Assembly (NCBI RefSeq): GCF_041296385.1
Contig: NC_091016.1
Coordinates: 11,381,997-11,445,996 of the forward strand
Length of the DNA: 64,000 nucleotides
Direction of reading: 5' to 3'
Origin: Aphelocoma coerulescens
Taxonomy: Eukaryota > Chordata > Aves > Passeriformes > Corvidae
Below, in pieces: positions 50,214 to 61,374 of this stretch. Made by a program: the position numbers and the translations under genes. The notes beneath the pieces are model-generated. The model made no database searches and was not told the origin of the DNA. It saw only the letters and a list, made by a program, of their open reading frames with translations. Within the stretch, counting starts at the first letter, position 1. Each line of letters starts with the position of its first letter.

Positions 50214-50830
50214 CGCTCAGTCATTTCAGGACGCACTCCTGGAGCAGCTGCGGGTTCTCAGGGTTGGGGCATGGTGGCTGCGGGCGGCGGCGGCTGCGGG
50301 CTGGCTACAGGCACCGTCTGCCCTGTCAGGGAAGCAGTGGAGTACTAGGTTGTCGCGGCGACAAGCTGCCTCGGGGGGAAGTGGCGAAGCAGAGCGGGAC
50401 AGGGTGCGGACAGAGAAGACAGCTAGGGAAGAAGCAGGACCGCAGAGAGAAAAAGGTGAGGGAGGGAGGGTGGCCAAGCTAACCCTCCGGGGGCGGTCCT
50501 TGCTCCCTGCAAGAAACCCAAAGTAAAAAATGGCCCCCGGTTGTGTCGCAGTTCACTGCTTTTATCTGCTAAAGCTCCTCCCATAGCCCGACTTCCCGGG
50601 CATTTTTTTCCCGGGCATCTGCGGCTCTGCTCTGCCTGCAAGTGGGGGGTTGCTTGCAGCCTGATCGTGCAAGCTCTTTCTCCCCTGACTGGCTGCCAGG
50701 TGAAGTCTCCCTGGGGACAGGGCTGCCAGCACGTGTACAGCCCGTATAGGAATCCCTTCACCTCATGTATAACATATGTTGAGGCATAAATGAAAATCAG
50801 ATTGGTCCCTCTCAGGCAGGAAAGGCTATC
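50214..50830. other. GC- and CpG-rich block of unknown origin
   Basis: The block contains GGGCGGCGGCGGCTGCGGGC (about 50281-50300), TTGTCGCGGCGACAAGC and many other CpGs, in contrast to the AT-rich intron. It abuts the LTR at 49601-50210 and ends about 510 bp before PCSK2 exon B. A minus-strand ORF of 156 codons (50893-50423) has no recognised domain. It may be the internal leader or another LTR of the neighbouring retroelement, or an intronic CpG island. Confidence 0.5.
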
Positions 50831-51340
50831 CAATAATCTGATAATGCCCTGAAGAAAAATCTGAAAAAGTAGAAGTGTGGTTGAGAACTGCATCGTGATT
50901 TGATTAAATGTATACAGCTTGGAGCTGTGACATAGTTGGAATTAGTTGAATAATTTTAGCTTCTCTTTCGGTGGCAATAAAACAAAAAACAAAACAAAAC
51001 AAAACAACAGCCCTATGGCAAGAAGACCCATGATAATAATGATGCCTGGAGAGGTGCTCACCCTTATGCTGATTGTTTGGTGTCTAAAACATATTCAAGC
51101 TGAGTGTTTCTCCAGATAGGACACTCTGGGGGAGTCTTCCCCTCACAGCTGCTGCAGTAGTCCTGGAGCTTTCTCCCTCTTTATAGACTGGAATTCCCTG
51201 GTTTAGAAGTTGCAAATGAATGACACAGACACATATAGTGTGTTTTCATAACCCTTATCTCTCATGAAAACAAGTCTAAAAAAAGCTTTTTATGTGTGTC
51301 AAGAATGCTGAGCTAAAGATGTAAAAATTAACCCTTCCAG

Positions 51341-51454
51341 GTGAGGAAAGCTGTGCAACAGGAGGGCTTCAGCAGAAGGAAGCGAGGATATAGAGACATC
51401 AATGACATTGACATCAACATGAATGATCCTTTATTTACAAAGCAGTGGTACCTG
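51341..51454 (+). CDS. PCSK2: PCSK2 exon B: end of propeptide, primary autocleavage site, start of mature enzyme
   Basis: This exon is 114 bp, 38 codons, phase 0 at both ends. It is bounded by TTCCAG and GTAAGT. It encodes VRKAVQQEGFSRRKRGYRDI and then a segment ending FTKQWYL. The RRKR at 51374-51385 is the furin-like site where pro-PC2 cuts itself, so the mature enzyme begins at GYRDI. The codons NDIDINMNDP are strongly conserved in PC2, and the stretch up to QWYL leads into the subtilisin-like fold. The phase joins exons A and C without a gap. Confidence 0.97.
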
Positions 51455-52776
51455 GTAAGTTTTGAGAGAAAATCACAGTAATCATAACTAAATAAATGTT
51501 ATCCAAGCCATTCTGTGCAGTTGCAGTGTTTTCCAACAGTTCTTTCCCAATGCACCATGAGGACTTGGGTATGGATCCAAGGCTCTGTTGTGTTGGTTTT
51601 AATTGTACGCCGTTTATATTGGGAAGATCCAGCATATTTCAAGAGAAAAATTTCATTTCAGTCAATGGAAAGATTCTTAAAAGGCTTGAAAGAGAACTGT
51701 ATTGATGTCCTGTGGGCATTGCTGGTGTGCTGATGTGACCCCTAAAATTGCATATGAATCATGTCTCTGAGCTGTTGCCAGGTAAAATATTGTTATGGAC
51801 TTATAACAAAAGATTCTAGTGTTTGCTAAAAAGTTGAGGCTTTTCTTTTCTTATGGAAATTCGAATATAATTTCTTTTGTCAAAAACAGAACAGCTGAAA
51901 ACTGATGAATTTTGGTTTAAGCTAATGTCAAAGGAAATTCATATTTTGCTAAATTATTTTAGTTTTTCTGTTTCGTTTTTTTAGAGGGAGAAGTCTTTAG
52001 TCATAAAAGAAAAGTTATATTTTTACTTTGAAACGAATTTTTTTTTTTTATTTAAAAAGTTGATAAAGTATTTCTGGTCAGTTACATTGTTGCAACATAT
52101 TTATGATGAAATACTCAGTAAATGCAGTACTGCCTTGTTAAATTAAGAAGGGTATTTTTGCTTAAGAGTAATGTTTTTTCCTCTTAATCAATTTCTTACA
52201 TTTCATTAATCCATCCAATATGGCTGCAGTTTTTCCATGTTTTTAAGGCAAGAGTTTTCAAATGAATGGGGGCACATTAGTGTGGATGGGATTTTATCCT
52301 TGATGAGTCCATAAACTAAAGTGAGAATTAATTCACTTATTTTCTGGTAGTTAATCAAAATGTTGCAATGCTAAAAATAACAACAATTTAGGAAGCTATA
52401 CAGTAGATCCTTGCTTTCAAGAAGAAAGCACTTCCTGCTCATAAAAAAGTCCTCTATAAAATCAATTGATCTAACTTTTTTCCTGGATTGACCCACTGGC
52501 CTGACATGTTAAGTAGAAAAGTCCTTTTTTAGGGTTCAGAAAATTCAGTGTTTAACCAAATCTTATAAACCACAAAATCTTGAATTTTGCCAGTATTGGA
52601 TTTTTTCAGGTTTTTTCTTTTTTTTACAGCTGCATTATTGCAGTAGATATGATTATGGACAGATGTGTACTCCAAAACATGAGATATATTTTCCATACCA
52701 AATATACATGCAAAGACATAAAGGAAAAAATCAGTCAAGTAAATAAAGCTGTTTTTCTTTTTCACTGATGTATTAG

Positions 52777-52885
52777 ATTAACACTGGTCAAGCAGATGGG
52801 ACTCCTGGACTTGACCTTAATGTAGCTGAAGCATGGGAGCTGGGATACACAGGGAAGGGAGTAACCATAGGAATTATGGATGATG
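52777..52885 (+). CDS. PCSK2: PCSK2 exon C: start of the subtilase domain with catalytic Asp
   Basis: This exon is 109 bp. It starts in phase 0 after TATTAG and ends after one base of a Gly codon before GTAAGT. It encodes INTGQADGTPGLDLNVAEAW and continues to GVTIGIMDD. The first Asp of IMDDG (52879-52881) is the catalytic aspartate of the Asp-His-Ser triad, in the standard subtilase signature. The catalytic His and Ser lie in exons right of this window. All residues read as intact, with no stop or frameshift. Confidence 0.97.
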
Positions 52886-53599
52886 GTAAGTGAAGACTGA
52901 GTGTTAATTTAATACTTTAAAGTAGACTTTTTTCATCTAATTGAAGTAAAAAAAAGATTAAAAAGTAGTAATTGATTGCTTGTAGTGGTGAGACTACCAG
53001 CCTACATAAATACTTTTGAGATCTTCAGGGAAAATATGATACAAAGATAGGGATACTGAAGCGTGGATATCCAAGCATAAAAAGTAGCTTGCAATTACCA
53101 CTCAGATATTTTCCAGGGCACACTGTAATGGCTGTTAAACCTAAGGAAAAACTCCCCTTAACTTCTGTAGGCAGTGACTGGAGGATGTAATTGCTGTGCA
53201 AAAAACATTTAAGAAAATGTTTTTTGGATTACATTATTTTCAAAGTCATACCTGGTAGCTGAAATAATTAAACATTTTCGTGCTGAATGCCAATAAAGAT
53301 CTGCATATTAGATATATTACTAATTTGAGACTAAGTTCAGGAAAGATGAATATAAAAGGTATAGTTGAAATTACAGCTGTTCTACTTATGTGTTCTTGCT
53401 GAAGTACAGGAATTCCATGCAGTCTCTCAACACTCTTCTTTGTAATAAATTTTGAGTATATTCCTTTAATGGGGCTGAATAATACTAAAAATCAATAAAA
53501 TGTCTGTATCCATATATGTTTTCTAGGGTCAGCTGGGATCTATCCTCACCTGCTTACTTCTATGGCAAGGTTTTTGTGGAAGTAAGAAAGTAAACTCAG

Positions 53600-53725
53600 A
53601 CATCTGGATATTAGGAAGAAATTCTTTGCTATGGGGGTGGTGAGATACTGTAACATGTTGCCAAGGGAGGTTGTGGCAGTGTTCAAGGCCAGGTTGGATA
53701 AGGCCTTGAGCAACCTGATCTGTGT
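53600..53725 (+). repeat. CR1 retroposon 3'-end fragment, sense orientation
   Basis: The sequence carries GGATATTAGGAAGAAATTCT, GGTGGTGAGATACTG, a TTGCC-AGGGAGGTTGTGG block and GTTCAAGGCCAGGTTGGATA, the standard order in the 3' part of avian CR1. It ends in GCAACCTGATCTG without the usual tail repeats. It lies in the intron between exons C and D, on the PCSK2 strand. Confidence 0.85.
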
Positions 53726-54890
53726 ACTGATGAAAGATCAATTTCATCTGAGAGATGATCTCTTGAGTCACAGTTTGACTGATCTCACAGAGGCAGGACT
53801 TGGCTTTCAGATTAGCAAGGCATGACTGCGATGGGAATGATGGCAAACTATTTGAGTTTCGCATCAATAAAAGTGATGGTCCATCAGATACAGCTTTTAG
53901 AGAAGGGAGTAATTTGCCTTATCATTTGTTTCCAGTAACTCTAAAAAAGAGGGCCTGAATAACAGGATTCTTCACTGAGATTTTTATTGTCCATCTACCA
54001 TGTGGATCAGTAACAAGGGTTTCCTAATGAGTAATAAGGACCCTACAAAATGAGAAGTAATCTTTTCATCAGAATAACTATGATAATATGGCATTCTCCT
54101 TGCAAATAAAATATAACCTATAGTGGTGAGGTGGTTGGAAAAACAGGATAGTCGTGATGATGAAAATGTAACATGAGATTGGTGACCACTTCTTTGTATG
54201 CTTTAACTGGCTATGTAATAGGTCATCTTATCCCATCTGAGTGTAGATCTGCTGCCTCTGTTACACCATCCCCTGGGATTTGTACATTTGCCATGTGTAG
54301 AAAGATGCCATGCAATAAAATGAGTATATTACACATCAGTGCTTTGTTAGAATCTTTAGCATGCTACCAAAATGTGAAGCCTATGCACAGGTATTTGCTA
54401 AAATGGTTTAATTCAATATTAAAAGTTCTCTTTCATGCACATAATCTGAAATGTTTGCCTTAGTGATCACCCCAAGTCTACTCTAGGTAGTTTTCTACTT
54501 AGTTTACAATTTTCAGTGGTTAAAAGCACACGTTTTTCTATCCTGTACTGATCCAGTGCTTACCAATCTTGTTAGTTTTGGTATGCTTTGAGATGACAAA
54601 ACTCATACAAAGATAAATTGTCATTTAAACTAATCCTTATAAGTAAATGTGATCTAGTCTACAAAACAGTAAACTTTGTCATTCAGCTCACTTTTTCAAT
54701 CAGCATCTGGATTTTGACATAACTGATTGAAAAGTGCACATTTTAAAACTGGAATCTCACTTCAATCAGTTGCATTATTTGGCATGATTATTTTCCTGTG
54801 GTCGTAAAGGAATCTTGTTCTGTGATCATTAGAAAATCTTTTTTGAAACTCTTAACCTTTGGTTTCTGTTCTGTCATTGTTTTATTGCAG

Positions 54891-54928
54891 GAATTGATTA
54901 TCTGCATCCAGATCTTGCATCAAACTAC
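54891..54928 (+). CDS. PCSK2: PCSK2 exon D: short exon after the catalytic Asp
   Basis: This exon is 38 bp, entered in phase 1 after TTATTGCAG and left in phase 0 before GTAAGT. With the last base of exon C it encodes GIDYLHPDLASNY, the conserved segment that follows the catalytic Asp in PC2. The small exon size and exact phase match support it despite its length. The next exon, expected to start with an Asn-Ala-Glu-Ala type sequence and to lead to the catalytic His, was not found before 64000. Confidence 0.95.
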
Positions 54929-57900
54929 GTAAGTTCATGCTGACCTTTTCTGTAACATGTGGATTTTCTTATTATTATAGTCCTTCTGCTACAAAATTTT
55001 AAATAGGGAGTAGAACAGCAGTACAGCTGGACTCCTGATCTTAGTGGTGATACATTTTCCATTGAAAGAAGTAGACTGAAAATGGGACTGCCTGTGCAAG
55101 GAATGGAAACGTGACAAGGCTCTTGGTGGAGGAATGACAGTCCTGTGTCACATTCAATAAGCTCCAGCTTGCAATATTGGATTTAGGACAGAAATTAGTA
55201 ACCTGTGAATTGGCTCTAAGTCCTGCTATTAAGATGCAGAATGCCCCTATCACTTGGAGGGCCATGGAGCTGTGGGCTGCAGCAAGGCATGTATTAGCCT
55301 TTGAAACCTCCAGGAACAGTTTGATTCCCTTGTAACAGGTGTTTTGATCCAGTGCTTCAAAGCATATGCACGGCAGATTGTGTATTCTCAGCACATGCTA
55401 TGGAAATTGTTTGTTCCTCAAACCTACCTCAGGATTCAGACCTTTGGACTAGAGGGTTTTTGCATTTCTTAACACTTTGTCTCTCTCCAACCCTCCATTG
55501 GCACTAGCACTCCTATCTCCTGGTGCCTGCAGATCCCTTCCTGAGGGAAGCCCAGGCTGCTTCAGCTGAGCAATGTGGTTTAGTTTGCAATTGCAATCAA
55601 ATGAAAAGAGGAACAAGGAGAGCTGGAGATTTTGGAAAAAAATATCAGCCATTTGGATAGAACAGCTCCAAAATGAGAAAGTAATTTTTACATACTCGCA
55701 GTTTGGAAAATAATAACACACAGGATGAAAACCTATTTATGTTGCAAGTAACAAAGCACATTTGGTAAATAATAAGTGGATATAGAAGGTGTTTGCTTTG
55801 GAGAAGGAATGTGGGAAACAGCTGACCACAGAATGCGGATTAGCCAGTTTCACGCCTTATGAACTGGCTTAATAACTTGATGGCAGCTAATTAAACCCTA
55901 TGCCCTGACTGCAGAATTCTCTCCTAAGTGAAATAACTCAGTAGAATATTCCCATAAATTGATAGAAATAAAAAAGTTTGTAAAAAGCAGCCTTTTTCTT
56001 TGCAGGAATTGTGCTGTGTATGTTCTAGCTTGTGATGTGGACAAAGCACACGCTCTACACTCACGTTTCAGCAGCAGGTGTGGACAAAGTATGTGGGAAT
56101 ATTCTGTTTCTAAAAATCATGTTTCAAATAAACAAGCAAAAAGTCTGCACAACATGCCTGATATAACAGTTCCATTGTTAGCAGTGAATCTAGGATCACG
56201 CCCAGAAACCAAAACTAGATTCTGCTGTAATATAGTGTTTTCTCTTTTAATTCCAAAATATGTTCTGTGTGATGGATAAATATTTGTCAGGCTTAGTAGA
56301 AATATATTGGTTTTAGAGTGGCAATAGTGAGTATGGAAAACGACACAGAGAAAGACAATGCACAGACATGATGATAGAAATCCAAAATAATGGAGCTGGA
56401 GAGAAATCTGAGAGTTAAGAGATACTGGGATGAAAATTGGAAAGAAAAACTGTCTGGGAATGGCAAACCTTTAATGGCAGTCATGGAAGACTTGTAAGGA
56501 CACTGTGAAACTGAGGATCTTAAAAGATTTGTGTAGAAGTGACTTTGTCCAAGTGAGGAGAGGTTCTGTAGTGGAGCAGTGATCAGGCTGTGGAGGGAAA
56601 AGAGAAGATTAGCTGATTGATGCAAAATGCAGAAGCAAATGACTGGTTGGTAAGACAGTCATTAAAGGAGCAGAAGAAACCCCATCCGAAAGATCTTGTA
56701 GGAGGTAAGACCTCAATGATTTAATACTGAAATTCAAAAATAGGACTTATCACATGAGGTCTATGGTCCTGGGCTGTCACAGTGCTGTGTTTGAGAGGTG
56801 GCTGGATAGGGACAGGGTGACTCCTTCTCCTGCTGCTAAACCGTGCCATCACCTCCCTTGCCGAACCACAGCAGAGTGAGTGCAGGGCTTGTTTCAGCTG
56901 TACTTTGCCTCTCCCTGCGAGGCTGCACGGGCCTCCTTGGGCCCCAGGAGTTCCTGCTCTGGAAGCATCTGCTGTCTCTCAAGAGGCCATGGGGGCCTTT
57001 TTCCCAGTAGGTAGTAATTTGGGCGTGAACTGAAGATGAGGACTTAAATTCTGCTGAAGAAAAGATCAGTTTAGATGTAAAAAGGCAGTGAATTGAGTCT
57101 CTTAAGGAGTGAGTCGTTAACTTGCTTCAGGCTGGCATAGCTCTTATAGTCATCTTTGTACAGCTCCTGTACCACATTCTTGGTGTTTCACTACATCTGC
57201 ACTTTGGGGCAGCTTTCTCTGAAGTTCTATTGTTTATTTTTAGGAAATAAAAAGCTTCTTGATTGTAGAAAAGCCTGCATACCCTAGCAGTGTCTGTACA
57301 TCTTATTTGGAAAACTGGGAGCAATTAGAAAGTCTCTCAAAGGTGGTGGGTTTGGCAGTTGAGCATTTTCAAGTGTAAAACCTTGGCATTGGTTCCTCAG
57401 TTTAATTTGGCTTCTATGATTTTGACTTTCTGGTTTTCTTGCTTGAATAGTTTAATGGAGGTTAGCACTTAGATGAAATGCAGGGCCAGGGAAGAGACAG
57501 GTCTTTCTAAAGAAAACTTTGTATTGTCTCTTAAAACTGCTGAACTTTGTCCTCTCATATGGAGTGCACTTCCATCCATATTTTTCTTTGTAGTTTTTTA
57601 AGATTTACTGCTTGAATCATCCATTTCTGGTTTTAATGCTCTTTATATACATGGAAAGACATGTGCCTGCTCATGGTGTGGGTGGACTGCTCTCCCAGCA
57701 TTGCCTCCTGGCTTGCTGTGTATATAGCTACTTGCTTTTCAGGGATCAGGCGGTTATGGCAAAGCTGGAATTTTCCATTCTACACTGTGAACATGGAGAG
57801 ACTCATGGTCAAATGATCTATATTTTCTTCCAAGCCTTGGAAACCCTGCAGGGAACCTTGGAAACCTTCAGGAAATTACTTTTTACACTGCAAAGACAGC

Positions 57901-58660
57901 CCTTCATTATGGACTGATAATTAAAAAGCTGGGGCCTAATGTATACCATGGTTTGATTTCAAATCATAATGTACATATAAAGCTAGCAATTTTCAGGACT
58001 GACTTCTCCAAGCATCTGAGTGAGAAAGAAAAGTCAAGTTACAGGGGCTACATCTGAGATACGTCTAATAAAAACGGAAAAAAGCAGCTGTTGGGGATGG
58101 ACATAGCAAACTATTTTAAAGAAAAAACTAACCAAATGGAGATTTGTTGTGCCACAAACAGAAACATAAGCTGAGCTCTCGCTGATACCAGTTTTTTATT
58201 GTGGTATTTTATCCTTGGTCACTGTCTGCTGGTGAAGGTCAGTGTAGCAGCATTATTCCACTTAGAGCAGCGGGGAGCTGATCATCTCCTATAAGAGGAT
58301 TTGTCCCTGATTAGCAGTAGTTAGAAAAATCAGGATCCCACCAAGAGACTCATGCCAGGAGTAAAAAATTTCTGGTTTCAGCGTCTGAACTGTGCCTGAA
58401 GCTGAAAGCTTGTTTCAAAAAACCTAGGGAGAGAAAGAACAAGAACACTTTAGGAAAATTGGAAAACTATGTGAGTAGGTAACATTTACACAAAGTATTG
58501 ATACAGGTAGAATGAGAATCAATCAGCAATTCTTAGTAATAGACAGTAATTTAAAAGATTTTGAATTCTGTAGAATTGCACAGATGTAACATGTGCAAAC
58601 AAGCATCAACATGAGCAGTGCTTCATTGCTGGCCTTCCCCAAACCTCCTCTATGAAAGTG

Positions 58661-58794
58661 TGTGGTGTTAGGGCGATAGGGAGATCGCTGCTGTGTTCCC
58701 TACAACCGTCTGGGGCGCAAGGCCGCTCGGGTGCGGCAGTATAGCCACCAGCAAGCTTCTCCTTGCAGCCCCGCGCAGATGTTTAGCTCTGCGG

Positions 58795-58828
<34 letters not shown>

Positions 58829-59310
58829 TTAAGCCAGAAAAGCTCAATATTACCGAGATAAGGAGCCAAGAAGGGCCCTCTGCATGGCGCGTTCCACAGA
58901 CGACGTTTACTTCATCCTCCGCAGACGGAACCAGACGCGAGAGAGGACAAATCGAGTTCGTGATCAGGTTTACATAGTGTTACAGAACCAGTGATCTGAG
59001 GGCACGGGGGCGGTACACAGGCGGGACCAGGGAAAGGAACCAATGAGCAGAGGGAAGAGGCGGAGCGGGGGACCAGGTCAGGTATGCAACCACACAGGCT
59101 GCTGGGAGAGGTAGTTTTCTTCAATCAGGGTCTGGGGAGTGTATAAGGTTACATTTCATCCGCAAGGAATTGTGGGAGGAGATTTTCCTTTACTCACACA
59201 AAGGTGAGAGTGGTGTCTCAAATACTGAGTTTTTCCACCAGCAGGCCTTTGCTATTTCAGGGCTCTCTGGCCCACCAGCTGCCCCAGCTGTTGGCTCAGT
59301 AACTCCAACA
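58661..59310. repeat. Probable LTR containing a CA microsatellite
   Basis: The block runs from TGTGGTGTTAGGGCG to TAACTCCAACA and is CpG-rich. On the plus strand it has a CCAAT (about 59039) followed by TATAAGG (about 59140), so plus polarity is possible. An (AC)n/(GC)n run occupies 58795-58828. No target-site duplication was found, and the match to an LTR family is by composition only. Confidence 0.45.
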
Positions 59311-60629
59311 CTCCTCTCTTCTCTGTACTATGAGTACTTATGGTGCAGCCTTACCTTCCAAGGTCCTTGCCAGCTGTCACTCGAACTGTACACAGGAAAG
59401 GCCCTATGTAAGCAATGAGGGAAGACTTTTTGGATCTACCTCAGGGTTAGTCAGTTTTCTGTCATCTACCATTTCTCATTCAGATGTGAACAGTAGATGG
59501 TCTTACCTGTCTTCTCTTTCCACTTTGTCAGCATCTCCAAACACAAAGCAGTCCCTCTCTCATAACTTTTGGTAGCTTGTCTCCAGCCAATACTATAACG
59601 GCTCCCCCTGCCTTGCTGAGAGGCAAGTGGGAGCATATTTTTGGAATAATTATTTTACCACATAAGTAGTGAAACAGGGAAATGTCCCGCTTCTGTTCTG
59701 AGCTGCATTTGCCATTGTTTGCTAGAGGAACAAAAACATAATTGAGTAAGTTTTACAGCCACAAAAGAAATAAGAAATAGTACAGGCAATAAATTTCACA
59801 CTGCAATATGATCAGCAAAGCATAGCAACAGCATGAAGGATCTTCTTACTGTAAGAAAGTCTGGTTTCCCTTCATTAGCATGAACTTCTGAGTATGCTTT
59901 GGCCTCCCTGCACACCACAAAAAGGACCAGCAAACTGTTCTGGCAGCCATGAGCCTGATCTCAATGATTTGCCAGTACAAACCATCAGTATCTCCACTAA
60001 AATCTGTGGGGCCTTAGTTGTGGGATTTTGTAGAGTTGACAAAGCTCCACTGACATTTATTGAACCACACTGCTTTGGCCTTGGTGACCCACCACCCTTC
60101 CACCCCAAAATCCCAGCTGATTTTTTTTCCTGAGTCCAGTAGAGTCCACGTATAACTGGTGGGGAGAAAAATGTTACCCTTCTAAGAGCAGAATTTGTTG
60201 GAAATACTCTGAAGACATTGAAGAGCTCCCACTGTCTCTGCACTGACATTAATATCAACCCAGGGAATCCTCAGGGATTGTAAAGCCAAACCATAGCAGA
60301 GTTAGGTTCATACTGGCCTAGTGTCAGGGAATGATTTCAGGCAGCTTTATGAGATCTGATTCCCATGGCATGATTTTCAAAAGATCCTGAGACAGTTACA
60401 CTGCCATTTCCTACTGCATTTCAAAGGGCTATTGAGCATGTGCAATAGACACTTCATTTCAATAAACCTTTGCTTCTGATACATCAAAGGTATTTTATGG
60501 GCAAACTCTGTGTGCTGACCATCATTGCTAGCACCTATTTTTAATTGTAATGTTAAAAAACATTTGTTATAAAAAAATAAAGAACAGAATAAACTTGTGT
60601 CAGCACATCACAAATTATATTTGGGCTTG

Positions 60630-61374
60630 TGTCTTGGGGTGACTTCATGATGTGTATCCCCTGTCGCTGCTCTATGCCCAGAAATTAACTTTGTGCCTTT
60701 CTGTTCCTTTAAACTGAGCCTGAGAGGGGGGAGAGAGAAAAAAAACGAGTGAACTTTTCAAAGCAGTTGTTCAAGAACACAGATGCATACTCCTCTGCAT
60801 TCTGCTGCGGCTGCAGCAAGAGCGGAGGAAGCAGCCTTCTTGCTTTTCAGCCAGCTTTCGGCTCCTTTTCTCCGGAGGGAGACAGAGAGTTTAACTTTGT
60901 TTTCCTGGGACTTTTTTTTTTCCCTTCTTCTCTTCTGGACTGTTTCAACATCAGAATACATTGGGAGAATTTTCCGCCAAGGCCCTGGAGATGGGCCCAC
61001 AACCCAGCTCCGAGGAGGAGGAGAGAGACCACATCTACAGAAGGACTCTGAAATCTTCCCAGGTTTCTCTCCACAGCAAGAGGTTTTATTACTTATCATT
61101 ATTATCCTTTTCCCGTGTGTTTGTTAAATAAATAGGTTTTTTATCTCTTTCACTTTCTTCCAAGAAATTTTTTTTTCCCCCCTGAACCTGGTTGTAACCT
61201 GCCTTCTATCAGAGGATCTTTTCCTCTGAATTTGTCCAAACTGGCACAGCTTGGTTGGTTTCTTTTCGTTTTTTTGGTGCTATTTGGAGTTGGGTTCTTG
61301 CTAATAGGTTTTCTAAAATGAACACTATCATAAAACCTAAAAATTATCAGCCAAACCCTGGGACAAAGTCACAA
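60630..61374 (+). repeat. Solo LTR in sense orientation to PCSK2
   Basis: It starts TGTCTTGGGGTGACTTC and reads through GGCTGCAGCAAGAGCGGAGG to an AATAAA at 61127-61132, then CTCTTTCACTTTCTTCCAAG and an end near GGGACAAAGTCACA. The layout is that of a known avian LTR type with its polyadenylation signal on the plus strand. The right edge is uncertain and no target-site duplication was confirmed. Confidence 0.65.

Larger units (their letters stand above)
15737..51340 (+). other. PCSK2: PCSK2 intron between exons A and B (35.6 kb)
   Basis: The intron starts GTAAGTGTTTC and ends CCCTTCCAG. It is AT-rich and carries the LTR insertions and tandem repeats listed separately. The stretches between them (for example 24488-35017, 35166-38606 and 46800-49600) hold only short ORFs without recognisable domains, homopolymer runs and an A/C-rich low-complexity tract at about 31325-31393. 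No nested gene, tRNA or snRNA was recognised. Confidence 0.85.

Noticed and set aside
50423..50893. 156-codon minus-strand ORF in the GC-rich block
   Set aside because: GC-rich DNA favours long open frames. It has no domain, and its sequence looks like non-coding LTR or leader DNA.
56626..56645. AATGCAGAAGCAAATGACTG, resembling the Asn-Ala-Glu-Ala start of the next PCSK2 exon
   Set aside because: Only four residues fit, there is no AG acceptor with a pyrimidine tract in front, and the frame does not continue with PC2 sequence.
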